Below, one piece after another: positions 47,853 to 59,327 of a DNA stretch of 64,000 bases. This DNA is from Heterobilharzia americana (taxonomy: Eukaryota > Platyhelminthes > Trematoda > Strigeidida > Schistosomatidae), in the NCBI GenBank assembly GCA_944470555.2, contig OX104127.1, positions 145,615,787 to 145,679,786 of the forward strand. The letters are read 5' to 3'. The notes beneath the pieces were generated by a model that saw only the letters and a program-made list of their open reading frames with translations, did not search any database and was not told where the DNA came from. The position numbers and the translations under genes are program-made. How positions within the stretch are numbered: the first letter of the stretch is position 1; each line of letters opens with the position of its first letter.

Positions 47853-50766
47853 TTGCTCATAAAAGGACATTGGAGCCGCCAGTCAGTTGAAAACCCCACC
47901 GCGCCCAAACCTGTGCTACCAGTTAATCCACGGACACCTCATGTTTCGAGAGGCACAACCAAGCGTCTCTACAGCAACGTGACAGGACTCCGAAGTAAAA
48001 TATTGGAGCTTTCATCCCTTTGTTACTACCCTGTTCCGAAAATTATAGTCCTGACGGAAAGCGGCTGTCGCAGGACACTGGTGACGCTGAAGTTAAAACA
48101 GACAACGTTTTTTGCTTAGAAGGGGCAAGGAAACATAAGCACTGACGGGGATTGCAACATGTGTGAATAGTTGGTTCAAAAGTGAACAAGCTACTGACAC
48201 TACATTGACAGAACTACCAGACTAGATTTGGTGCCACTTCGCGGTCAAACACACTAAGTACTTGGTTGAAAAAGTCTACAGGTCCCGTAATAGCAGCGCG
48301 GGACGCAATCAAAAATTATCGCAGGTAATATTCAGGGTGCCGACCATGGGTATGACCGGGTCCTAAGGATTGGTTACTTCAACGCACCAACTCCCAGCCT
48401 AAGGCAAGGCTGCGCGACCCCGAGCCGGAAGTGCGACCATAATCTGCTAAATGCCGACCGAATGGCTGCGCTGTACGAAAAAATTGACAACAATGCCCTC
48501 TAGGGGTCATATGGTAAACCATCCAGACTGACTGACCGGTGATTATACATTAGTTGACGGCGTCCAGGTTCAAACTCCCCTTGGAATCGGTGGTAGGGCT
48601 GTGGTAGTTTTTGGCGTGGCAATCAGGGAACAATCATAGTGGCAGGGATCTCTCCCTAACCTCTGTTACAGCAGAGGAACCTTCGAGAGAATGAATCAAT
48701 GCTTATCGAGAGCTCCACGACCAGCAGACTGGCGCTCCTTATTTGCTGACCAGCAATGGGAAGTAAGAGGTATCACTAAGGCGGCGATTTCCGAAAACGT
48801 CCCCTTTGAGGTAACAGCTCTCGGAAATGAACCTCTTGGCCGCAACGAGGCACAGAGAGCCTCCTGAAAGTCTAGAGGAGATGAATGGAGGCTCTACAGA
48901 GAAGAGCATGATCACGACGCGTTTACAGCTGTACGAAATTGACGCAACATCAGGGGGTGGAGAGACAGGAGGCCGTCCCAGTCCAAGCTTGCCAAGGAGT
49001 TCGGGGTAAACCTCAAGTGCCGATACCGATTCATGGCGAAGAGAAAGTCTACAAGCCAAGAAGCGTGCGTTAACAAAGGTCAGAACAGAGAAAACCCCCC
49101 TGGAAAACCGAAATATGAACCAACACCTTTGACACAGCTCAACATTCCGTCGCAAAAGCGGGCACACCCCTTGCCCGAGCAGCCCCCAAAGTTGTCCGAC
49201 ATAGCGCAGTTACACAAAGTACAGACAACTCATGCCATCAAAACTAAGTCTGACACAATCCTTAGTAGGCAACAACGTCCGCCTATCGATGTTGAAACGG
49301 TACAGACGCACCCTAAGTGGCCCGCTCTGCAATCTTTTCCAACGCTCCTTATACGAACAAAGACCCCCATAGAGGTACAAACGGACCATCCTCTTTCCTA
49401 TCTTCAAGGGAGGAGAAGGGCAGAACCCGAGCTGTTACAGACCCGTAACACCTACCAATATAATCAAAAGTTATGGAAAGCGTGGCAGGCAGCCACATCA
49501 GGAAATGCCTAGTTATAAAGTAAGCACCCAGTGATACTCTGCATGACTTCCGAAAGGGTGCTTCCCGTGCCTCCAGCCCTCTGACGGCCCTTGACCACTG
49601 GACAGCATACCGGGATCTCAGGGTCCCGGTCCGCACTACTGTTGTGGATTTCTCCAAAGCCTTTGACACTGTCTCGCACACCATTCTGATACACAAACAA
49701 GCTGGGTTGGGTATTCACGGCCAGCTGCTATCGTGGCTGCGTAACTAATTGGACAGCATGGGGTTCTGAACGGACGTCAACAGGATCTGCTCAGCTTGAA
49801 GAACATCACTATCCAGTGTCCCACAAGGAGCAACCCTAGGTCTGCTGTTATTCCTACCGTTTTTGAGTGACCTTCCGCTGCATGCCAGCTCCCCCATTCT
49901 CCTGCACGCTGACGACATCAAGTTAGGGAGGGCAGCAATAATGATCAAGCCTGTAAACCGTTTTGTATTCATGTAAACTATGTTGTATGGGATATATATT
50001 ACTACCGTAACCTACGAAATGGAGCCGAATGCACTACAGAACGACCTCAAAACACCAGGGGAATGGGCAACAAATAACGAACTGACATTTAACCCAGATA
50101 AGTCCCGACCCATGTTTTTCCGCACTCCTGATCCACGCAGTGTCCCACTCTCTTTCTGTGGTTCACTTGTTCCTCATATTGCACTAGAAGAAGTCCCGGG
50201 TTTAACGGTGACGAAGAAACTAGAAATCATTCCCACTTACGTGGGAGGTGCTTCAAAAGCATACGGTGTACCACATTTTTGCATGGACAACTAGGTCCTT
50301 TCATCCCAGAGCTCTTTTTGAAACTGTACAAGACCCACATACGACCACACTTAAGGTCTATAACATCTTTTCTCCATCACAACTGGGAGGAGGCTCGGGC
50401 CTACCGGAGAAAGTTCAAAGGCAAGCAGCAAAAGTGGTTGTCATGATGCATCAAAAACCATATGGAGATAGATCAAAAGGCCTAGGCGCATACCTTCTTA
50501 GTTACCAAAAGTCACGAGATGATTCCGTTATGGCTCACAACACAATGAGTAACCCGAGTCGCCCGAAAAGAGGAATGCTTTCAAGTGGCCACTATGGTGA
50601 TCCTCGTGGAAACCCTAAGAGAACTGCTCATCAAAGGTCAAAAACTCGTAGGCGTTCGCACTTCTTCTCCCTTCGAGTCCGCGGGCACCGGAATGCACTA
50701 CCAGCAGAGATAGTCTCCATCCCACCTGTTGAAAGTTTCAAGAAAGGGCTGGACGGTTACGCATAG
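47853..50766 (+). pseudogene. ORF2 of copy N: endonuclease, linker, RT
   Basis: Endonuclease start in frame 47853-48119 (NVTGLRSKI and IIVLTES). The rest of the domain, to about 48800, is too broken to read. The linker near 48930-49080 reads as pieces like those of copy I (NIRGWRDRR; RYRFMAKRKSTSQEAC). RT: TTVVDFSKAFDTVSHTIL near 49640 (motif A), SVPQGATLGLLLFL near 49820 (motif B), and HADD at 49905-49916 (consensus YADD with its two aspartates intact), then the insert. It resumes with NALQNDLKTPGEW (from 50030) and open frames 49980-50294 and 50248-50766 (VQRQAAKVVVMMHQKPYGDR and a typical C-terminus). Many stops; inactive. Confidence 0.85.
49935..50006 (+). mobile_element. 72-base retroelement 3'-end insert inside copy N RT
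   Basis: Comparison with copy I shows RT sequence continuous from KLWRD to VTSETESSALQSDL. In copy N the matching KLGRA and VTYEMEPNALQNDL are separated by 72 bases. The insert resembles 47351-47417 (GTAAACCGTTTTGTATTCAT versus GTAAACTGCTTTGTTTTCGT). Seventy-two bases keep the frame but bring in a stop. No clear target-site duplication is visible. Confidence 0.65.
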
Positions 50767-51314
50767 ACTCTCGGTTCACACGCATCTGATTAGAATACGA
50801 ACTAGAACAAAGAAATCAACTGCTGTCACGCCATTACAACTCAGTTTCCCTTACATCAGTTTTCTTCCCTACTTCGTTCAATCCGTCTTCATCCTCTTCA
50901 TTCACCATGAATTAGTCTCATCTACTTAAGTTCTGCATATCTTCGCACCCCTCTCTTCTTACCCGGTGGTAAATAGATTACTCCATCAGTTCAGTTTCCT
51001 TTGTCTTTAAACCATACACATTTGTCTTCCTAGGTTATCTCTTCACCATCTCTAACCCTCTCTGACGACTAGTCCGAACAACTGTCTAGCAGTCTGACAT
51101 ATGAAGAGCCCAACTGCACCGCAGTCCCAGGTAAACTAACCAACAATGAACCTTTTGTTCTGCATACCGGAGCTATAGTAGACGAGTGACTGGGTCTACT
51201 GCATCAGAATCCCCTAATGACCTGGAACAGTCCTATAGGACTAACAAGCGAGAACGAACAAATGGGCCGGTTTACATATGCTTCTTGAAAACAGAGATAT
51301 TGGATATTGGACGG
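50767..51314 (+). promoter_or_regulatory. 3' UTR module of copy N
   Basis: Pyrimidine-rich sequence (50850-50950), the family box ATGAAGAGCCCAACTGCACC with CGCAGTCCC at 51101-51128, and the terminal box GATATTGGATATTGGACG at 51296-51314. It aligns in order with copies I and O. The stretch 51315-51819 after it holds no recognised gene; the 119-codon frame 51343-51702 has no domain I know. Confidence 0.6.
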
Positions 51315-51820
51315 CCCTAGACGTCAGCGCGCTCCCTGAATAGTGACATGTTTTCGCTTTTCCCTCAGCTTTTGGATTTTTCCACTTTGGAAGATCCCCG
51401 CTTGGAATACTCAGTCTAAAAAAATCGGACGTTTGCAGCACTCCTATTCCTGCACGCACTTCATGGCTGTGCATTCATCAACTCACTTCTCGACAGTTGG
51501 AAATCGCATTATTATTTCCTTGAACCGACGAACCTGCCTCCTGTCAGTGGCTCTTGGGTGTTTCAACTGCAAACTGCCTCAGCCGTCGGTTCTCTTCGCA
51601 GGCCATTCTCTTGGAAACATCTTTCCTGGATCTACGCACGCATCTGAGGCTTACGGTTACACTCGTTGGTCAAGAGCAGAGGAGCAAGTGACAATTGTCT
51701 GAAAGTAGGCCAACATAAATTGTCTTCTTTTATATATTCTGTCCTCCCGCTACATTCATTCTTCAACCTTCTGATTGCTGTTAAGTATTTAATATCCCAC
51801 GAAGATCATATGACAGTGAC

Positions 51821-53126
51821 ATGTCCTCCCAAAACGCTGGATCCGAAGCTTTGACAGGGATAACGCTGTCGTGCACAAAAAGGGACAGCTACACCAGAAA
51901 CAGCACTCCAGTCTGTGCTCACAGGCAGGCGGAGGTAGAGCAGAACACGGAACTCCTAAAGATGCGGCCAACTTATGTTTCTAGAACTCCAGCCGTCGTC
52001 AAACAGGTGACACACAGTAGCACTAGCACGTCACAAGCTTGTCCTACCAGAACAAGGGTCACAGTATGACCGAAAAGAGGAGACGTCGTATTAGGCTTAG
52101 GAACAAGGCAGCCACAGGCAGTTAGCCACAATCCGTAGCATTTCATTCAAGGAAAGAAGGTTGCATTACGACACCTGATGGCTTCAGTGTTTGCACTAAA
52201 GATGTTTCGGTAGTCGATGAGGCATTTGCATGCAACCTATGTCACTGATGGGGGTATTGTCACTGCGACACAAAAGTACCCCAACAATACTATAAGCCGA
52301 CAAAGCGACGACCATGCAAACGGTTCCGGTGCATTTGTCCGGGTAGCTCCCCGCCTTCCGCACTGAAAGCCTGAAAGAGGTGCTCTCTGCCATGCAAAGG
52401 GTTTCCTCGAATAATGTAGGGTTAGCACTAAAACATAACACAAAGGGACCTGGAAACGGAACTAGATCCCCAGCTGCGGGCACGCCGCCACACGCCGGGA
52501 CCACGTTGGGTGTAGTCCCCGTTCCCCCTACCCTTCCCCAGAGAACGTCAAGTGCACGGCTAAAGACACCAACTGCTAGGCTCCCTAGGAAACCCACCCC
52601 GAACATCCTACACACCGTGACCGAGAAACAACCAGTAGAAATGCACAACGAAACCATTGGGAAGTCGAGCGTGCCACACACAACCGACCTAATTCGCAGG
52701 AGGGCCAACTCGATCATCTTGTTTAATGTCGATCTATCGACAGACTCACTGTTGATCGAGACAGGACGCTTTGAAGGCCGAATATGGACGGACTACTATC
52801 GGATGCTAGGACTCCCTCCTCTCCCTGTAACACTGTGTCGCCACCCTCCTCACATGTGTTCTTGAACACTGCCAAGGAGGCCGAAGACACCCTCCTCCCA
52901 TGAAAACCGGACGTTGTTAGTGCCTCCGAAATTCGGGCTAGGCCTGGAGAGCCATGGCCAACAAGAGAGGAGGGAAGAAAACAGTTGGAAACCTAAACAA
53001 AAACATCAGTATAGCTGTACATGGGATTCCAGAAATCCAGTGACCGCTTGTCTGAAGGTCAGGAGTTCCACGACTTCCAGCAATGACGGTGGATCTCAAC
53101 TAAAGCCGGTCTCGGCACTGTACTAG
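51821..53126 (+). pseudogene. ORF1 of copy O with degenerate PHD finger
   Basis: The frame 51821-52069 starts MSSQNAGSEALTG. Near 52170-52350 one reading gives DGFSVC, AFACNLCH, CHCDTKVPQQYYK and FRCICPGS. This lines up with the PHD region of copy I (AFGCNVCNKRVHSQC, DIPDQYYT, FWYICPQC) but with damaged ligands. The frame 52380-52865 contains RRRANSIILFNVDLSTDSLL and WTDYYRMLGLPPLPVTLCR, a segment common in CR1 ORF1 proteins (consensus xSVILFNVPES). The frame 52914-53126 may be the C-terminus. Frame breaks throughout. Confidence 0.65.
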
Positions 53127-53515
53127 CCGATAGCGTCAGTAGACTGCCAAGGCCAGCGCATCTCAAGTCCATATCCACCCACAGACTGCTCGCATCCAAC
53201 TCGGTTAACATGCCTCCATCATAGACGTTCAACAAACATGGAATAATGCAGGAGAAACCATGGGATCTCAATATGCAGGTGCAAAGTAAGCCTACACTCA
53301 CGAGGCAAGAGGGGGGACGGCCATCGCGAAGATCTCTAGAGTCAGTGGTTGTCACACGGGCACTGACCTGTGGGTGAAATACACCTAGTAAATAAGCCGC
53401 CGCTGCCACATCCCCCACCTAGGTTGAAAACGCAAAGCAGAAAACGGAGCGGTGCCAGTCGAATGAGGACTGGCGAAAATACACAACCAGCCCGTCCCCC
53501 TCACCAGGCACACTA

Positions 53516-56280
53516 ACATGTATGTACGGCAACTTGAGGGGACTAAGGGGGAAGGTAGAAGAGATGAGGACGCCGCGTGAACGTCAGCATTCTGACATCA
53601 TACTTAACACCAAATTCTGGCCCTCGCCGGATATCTCCGATGTATGTTACTGGCATGGAACTCTTCCGCAAAGACAGAGGGCTCAGAGCAAGAAAGGGAG
53701 TGGCTCTCTACACAGGTTCTCATTTAAAGGCAGGGGTGGTTAGCGGTGCCGCCTTAACTCGGCTCCCAGAATCTCTGCGGTGATACTTCACTCTTCACTG
53801 TGCCAAATGCCTGCTCGCAGACATATGTCGGTCCCCTGCCAGCTCCCCTGCACATAAGGAGATGCTCATCAAAGCAATCTTGACAGCCTCCCCTGCAGAT
53901 TACGATTCATTATTCATTGCCAGCCACTTCGACACCCCGTTTACCGTCTTCGAGATGGAAGGGGGACACATCAGACCCTCGAATCAGAAGCCAAAGGATG
54001 TAATTGAGACTGTTGGCTTCTCAGAGAAAGTGGGTGATACCACACGCTGAGGGCCTAACGTAAACGCATTGCGCCTTGACAGCGTTCTGGTGAACGATAA
54101 CCTTCCAATTGAAGATGAGTGCATCGAACCCCTCTTGGCCTCAGTGACCACGCAGTAATACTCTTCTCTATGATTACTACGGAGGGCTTGCGACCGGAGA
54201 CGCCCTAAACCTTCCCTTGCTTCATCAAGGCCAGCTACGAGACCATGAGGGAACATCTCATGAATGCATCAAGGCCGGTAGACTGGACTGCTCTCACTGT
54301 AGATGAACACTGGTCACAGGTAAAGAAAATGATGGCCGTAGCCATCAGTCACAGTGTATCAGAGGTGACACACAGGCTGTTAGTGAGGACCTCATGGCTA
54401 AAGCGTGGGACAGAAGGGCTAATTCAGAGCAAGAAACAGGCTTGGTTCAAGTGGCGTTCATCACGCGAGGAGTCTGACTTTTTGAACTACGAAAGGATTC
54501 ACAACCGCTGTAACATTAGAGTGCGTAGCAGCAGATTCACGCATCAAGCTGACCTGACGGGGAGGTTGCAAGGTAATCCCAAAAACCTGTTCCGCTTCTT
54601 GTCGAGAAGAAAGTCGACCAGCAAGGGAGTGAATCTTATCACAGGTCCTGATGGGAGTGTACTAAGCAGTCTAAAGATTGCCGAGCTTCTAGGCTCACAC
54701 TTCCGAGCCCAACTTAGTACCAACACCAAACCCACACCGACTCGTTACGACACCGACCAGGTCATAAACAACGTATACCTCTGCCACATCTGAATCACGG
54801 AGAAAAAGGTGTCGGAGAAACTATTTAGGTTACCTCCAGGCAGGCCCTCTGGTTGCGATAACCTGGAACCAGTGATCCTAAAATCTGCCCCGAGGTGTTT
54901 GCACAACCAATCTGCAACCTCTTCAAGCACTCAGTAGAGTTGCTCAATCTCCCCCAAGAGTAGAAGTGCCCCATCTCGTCACCCATCTTCAAGGGAGGAG
55001 GCAGAAAAAGCCCTGGCAGCTACATGCCAATTGCCATACTCCATGTAGTGTCGAAAGTGTTGGATAGCCTGGTAGCTAACACTATCCGGGAATTCCTCAA
55101 CGGGGAAAACACCGTGCATACTCCTCAGCATGGATTTCGCAGTAGTCGCCTATGTGCCACCAACTTTCTAGCCGCCTGGGACGACTGAACACAAAGCTGG
55201 GATAACAGAAAACCGGTATATGTTGTTTTTTCAACCTATCCAAAGCATTTGACGGTGACCCACACACGGTCCTGCCTCACAAGATCATGTCAGCTGGTAT
55301 AAGTGAGCCGTCACTCTCCTGGTTCAAGAAGTACTTGGAAGAGAGGCAGTTCTGCACCAAAGTAAACAGAATAAGCTCGGGGTGCAGACTGTGGACGTCA
55401 GGAGTACCCCGAGGAGCAGTCCTAGGACCACTTCTGTTCCTTCAGTTTGTCAATGATCTGCCAGACAAGATATCCCCACCCATCCTCCTCTTCGCTGACG
55501 GTATTGAAACTTGGGGGGTGGTAAAAGAAGCTGACTGTACAGCACCACAAAACTACCTGTATCATTTCAAACTCTGGTCGTTGGAAAGTAGCCTGAGCTT
55601 CAACCTGGAAAAGTGCAAAGTAATGCACATCAGCAAGTGCCACCGACTTTCAGCACGTGTTGAGCAACCGTGCTATCACTAGAGTGTCCACGGCCCAACT
55701 TCTCCGACACCTTTGACACCAGTCCCAACTACAGAGACATGGCAACCGGAGAGAACGCAATTTTGCACTTTCTGCGCAGACAGCTTGGCGTCCTCAGCCC
55801 CAAACTCTTCCTCACCGTTTTCAAGTCCTGCGTGCGGCCGCACCTACAGGTCTTCAGTACGGTTGCCCCCTTCCCCCAACACTCAGGAGAGACTGATCTC
55901 CCTGAAAAAAATACAAAGAACCGCGACAAAATCAGTTGTGGGGCTAAGGGGGAAGGCATTTCTTGAAAGGCTTGAACACCTAAATCTATTTACCTTGGGT
56001 TATCATAGGAAGAGGGGTGACCTTATTATGGCCTAGAAGATCGCCCATCAGGCAAACCAAGCGAACAAATCAACCTTACGTGCGGCACAGTGGTCTTCAC
56101 GAGGAAACCCATTAAAATAGCACATCAGAGAGCCGATACCACACTCTGGTCCAATTTTTGTCCCTGAGAGTATGCGCTTCATGGAATGCTGTACCGTGAC
56201 ATATCATCATAGCCCCCTCAGTTGACTCAGTGAAGAGACGGTTGGACGTATATGTCACCTCGCACGGTCTGCCATGGACG
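53516..56280 (+). pseudogene. ORF2 of copy O: endonuclease, linker, RT (catalytic box lost)
   Basis: Endonuclease: MYGNLRGLRGKVEEM from 53522, then CYWHGTLPQ and KDRGLRARKGVALYTGS in the next frame, then ICRSPASSPAH (about 53825), DYDSLFIASHFDTP where GDFN is expected, and LRLDSVLVNDNLP near 54070. Linker: frame 54245-54793, with QAWFKWRSSREESDFLNYERIHNRCNIRV and NPKNLFRFL. RT: HGFRSSRLCATNFLA near 55130, VVFFNLSKAFDGDPH near 55225, then frame 55287-55682 with SGVPRGAVLG (residues 38-47) and FADG at 69-72 in place of YADD. C-terminus: frames 55670-55966 and 55713-56036, then pieces to 56280. Many stops; both catalytic sites are damaged. Confidence 0.85.
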
Positions 56281-56289
56281 TACCAAATG

Positions 56290-57207
56290 GGTCATCAACC
56301 CACTAGACCGCCATCACCTCCCTCCTTAATGCGCCCACGTTACCTTCTTGTTCTTTTCTAGGAAGTAGGCCCGCGCTATCTGCTTTTACCATTTGGCAAT
56401 TCCTATATACCTTCCTTCCTACTGTTTCACTTCTTAACTCCCCTTTTTCTTCTTTTTCTTTCTTTCTTTTCCCTTTTCCCTTTCTGTATTTTTTCTTCTT
56501 CATTCTTTTCATTTTGTACCACTACCTTACCATTCACTTCCAGGTACCTACACAGACAGGAGTCTCGATAGTCCTCTAACCCTCCGAGCAACCCGTAGCT
56601 CCTCAGTCACTCTACAAATTACAACTCACTGACCCACCAAATATCCACCCCACCGTTTACCATGCAGTTACGAATATCACTACCGTATTTCCAGTTACCA
56701 AACTACCAACCGTCTTGCACCTTACCCGCCTTTCTATGTGTAAACCCCACTCCCTAAGGTTACAGACACATCTGTACCCCTTGCCACTTCCAAATTTCCC
56801 CAGGGTTTTCTTCTCCTCTCACCTTACCTCCGTCACCACTGTTTTTCTCCTCTTAGTTATCATTTCCCTCCTCCCTCCATTCTTCGTCTTATGACCATTC
56901 CAAACGGCTGCATGATAGGATGCCACTTGAGGAATCCATCTGCACCACAGACCCAAGACACATCACACACCTCCCGACAAACTTAACAAGTATCCAACCC
57001 TCCATCCTGCTTAACAGGGCCACGGCGAGAAGGTATTTGCCTCACCGGAATTCACCAAGGACGTGGAACCGCTCTACAAAAAATCGAGGTCAGCAAGAAG
57101 AGATCAACCGCTTCTTGAAAGGTCGGAAGGCATAGAACGCAGAGTATGGCCGGCAGAAACTAACTGGCACATAGTACTTCATGAAAAAAGTATCGGATAC
57201 TGGACGA
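56290..57207 (+). promoter_or_regulatory. 3' UTR module of copy O
   Basis: Pyrimidine tract at about 56430-56520 (long C/T run), CAGGTACCTACACAGACAGG at 56541-56560 (also in copy P), family box CTTGAGGAATCCATCTGCAC with CACAGACCC at 56926-56952, and terminal box at 57190-57207 (GTATCGGATACTGGACGA). A 71-codon frame (56920-57135) covers the family box and reads in a similar style in copy I; whether it was ever translated is unknown. Confidence 0.65.
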
Positions 57208-58628
57208 GGGAAATCAGTTGTCACACCCTCCAATGACCTGACCTTTGGGGAACGACTGATTTATCAGCTGTGTCCGCTGTGCAGCTAATGACTCATTCCT
57301 TACTTTCAGTGGGCCACATCGAGTGAGTGAAAGGGTTCGAACACGTCATCCTCTTCAGCAAGTTGCCAAATGGGTACAACTTCTGGGGTTTCAGTTTTTG
57401 GTACCCAACCAACAAGCACTAGGTTAGCATTGACAGTTTTGCATAATTCCCGAGCGCAGCTTACAACCTTGAGGCATTCCTCCAAAGTAAGCAGCATTCC
57501 ACTGGATTAAAGTCTCCACGAAGTAACTAAATGGTTCCAGATTCCCTGTACTACGACAAAGCATCCACGCATGCAAATTATGTTCCCATACACCACTCAC
57601 TGCCTGTCTTAATGCCTTATTTGTAAAGCTTCGGGTGGATTGCAGACAGATTGACACAAGTGGGTTTGGCGAAGACACCTTGAGAAATTCGGGCGAACCC
57701 ACAAAAGTCCGGAAAAATATGGTCAACCGTCGGATATTAGGGCGAAGCAGGAAGTTGCTAAATGACCTTGTAGTTGTAACGCTGTCGTAACCACCATACT
57801 TCTACCCCATTTTCAGGGCTGTTACGATATTGCAGGATGAAATAATGATGCTTCATCTGAGATTATGAATATGTGAGACTCTTTTACCTGGAGGAAGGAA
57901 CTCAACTGTTGAGCATTTTTTTAATACACCGGTCTAATGAACTACGATGCCCGCGAATCACCTTAATCTTACTCGCGCCAAGTTTGGTATCGTGTTTAGT
58001 AGGATAGAGTCGAGTGTGGTGACTGGCACTCTCGGAAGTGAGTGTAAGTGTAATGATTTTGTCTGCTATCTCCTATTTTGCGGTTTTGTTATATTTTCTC
58101 AAACTACTGTAGTATAGGGATCTTATTGATCAGCGTGTCTAAACAGATCTGTTTAGACACATGATATATGTACCCTAAAATATAGTTTCGATTGCTTTGG
58201 AATAGCGGTAAATGACTGCAATCGTGCTGCAACCTGTGCTGACACGTTGGAATTACCATAGGCATGTGCTTATTGCTATATAGATTGAAATAAGCACGTT
58301 CGTCTGGCTGGACTAAAACAGTGGCGAAACATTGCTCCAGTTGGCCTGACGAAATTATTGACTGGATTTTGACTCAAATGTAAGCTACTGGTATCAAATC
58401 GTGATAAATCTGCTTTTGGTTATATCCCAGCTGGCATAATCTATGGTCTGTCAGTTAATGTGGAAATTGTCCGAAGTTTACTTCGGGCTAATCCAATATT
58501 GATAGTGCGAGCGTAGAAAACTGGTAGTTTTTGATCTCTCGCAGCTAGTTCTTAGGGCTTGGTTCGAGTTTTTCGGTTCACTCCTGCAGTGGACGAGAAA
58601 ATCCCCTCTGCTTTTTTGCTTTTAGCTT
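57208..58628. other. Unassigned stretch between copies O and P
   Basis: Two overlapping minus frames, 57726-57424 and 57497-57306, have balanced composition (EECLKVVSCARELCKTVNANL and WEHNLHAWMLCRSTGNLEPF) and could be one reading frame with a shift near 57497. I recognise no family and see no splice sites that would make an exon. A third frame there has a GDFN tetrapeptide, but no other endonuclease motif. No gene is named. The rest, to 58628, is AT-rich. Confidence 0.35.
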
Positions 58629-59327
58629 CGGTGAGGTGGATGTTTTGTGGGTTAGTAAGTTGTAATCTGTGGAGTGATTGTGGAGCTACGGGTTACTGGG
58701 AAGTCTAGGGAACTGCCGTGACTCCTGTCTGTGTAGGTACCTGAAAGAGAATAGTAAGGTAGTGGAAAGAAAGAGAATTTAAAAAAAGGGAACGAAAAAT
58801 AATAAAGTAGGGAAGAGAAAAGGGAAGGAGAAGAAAGGGAGGGGTGAAAAGAGAAGTAAGAACGAAAGAAAAGTATTTGGGAATTGCCCAAATGATGGCG
58901 TGGGTTTAGCTGCCAAAGAAGAATTAGTAGGTAGTGTGGGCGTATTGAGGAGGGAGATAGTGAGTGGTAGTTGGGGGTGGGCTAGTCAGGTTAGTGACTA
59001 CTTAAGTACGTCCTTGGTAGTCCATGCGAAGTGACATAACTGTCTAATCGCCTCTTGAATGAGTCGACTGAGGGGGCTATAACGATGGGTCGCGGTAAGG
59101 CATTCCATAAAGCACATACTCTCAGGGAGAAAAATTTGGACCTGAGTATGGTGTTGGCTCTCTGGTGTGCTTTCTTAATGGGGTTTCCTCGTGAAGATCG
59201 TTGAGTTGCAGGCAAAATTGATTTGTTTGCATGGTCTGCCTGATGGGCGATCATGCATGCCATAATGAGGTCACCCCTTTTCCTGCGATAACCCAAGGTA
59301 AATAGGTTTAGGTGTTTAAGTCTTTCA
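58629..59327 (-). mobile_element. PHD-ORF1 family LINE fragment (copy P)
   Basis: Minus strand. Matches copy O from about 55960 to about 56665. It begins in the RT C-terminus; the open frame 59296-58991 (101 aa) covers GYRRKRGDLIMACMIAHQADHANKS, ILRSKFFSLRVCALWNALP and SVDSFKRRLDSYVTSHGLP. It continues into the 3' UTR with the C/T tract and CAGGTACCTACACAGACAGG. Similarity stops at about 58629, well before the terminal box. It is therefore truncated at both ends, unlike a normal 5'-truncated insertion, and lies in opposite orientation about 2 kb from copy O. Confidence 0.85.

Larger units (their letters stand above)
47760..51314 (+). mobile_element. PHD-ORF1 family LINE, plus strand (copy N)
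   Basis: Starts at or before the endonuclease (KRLYSNVTGLRSKI, 47964-48005) and ends with the family terminal box at 51296-51314 (GATATTGGATATTGGACG). The family box lies at 51101-51128. ORF1 is missing, so the copy is 5'-truncated or the region before 47760 is too decayed. Its RT is split by a 72-base insert at 49935-50006. Same family as copies I, O and P. Confidence 0.8.
51820..57207 (+). mobile_element. Near-full-length PHD-ORF1 family LINE (copy O)
   Basis: Plus strand, in order: ORF1 remnant (51821-53126), endonuclease (53516-54190), linker (54245-54793), RT (54800-55680), C-terminus (55670-56280), and 3' UTR with pyrimidine tract, family box and terminal box (56290-57207). About 5.4 kb, the length of copy I. 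It follows copy N head to tail in the same orientation, about 500 bases after N's 3' end. Broken throughout, including a mutated catalytic box. Confidence 0.85.

Noticed and set aside
56303..56512. Lys/Glu-rich minus frame
   Set aside because: Antisense of the pyrimidine tract in the 3' UTR of copy O; low complexity, not a gene.
57490..57530. A GDFN tetrapeptide on the minus strand, suggesting a LINE endonuclease
   Set aside because: No YRxP, SDH or other endonuclease motif is found in order around it, and a stop lies seven codons before it.
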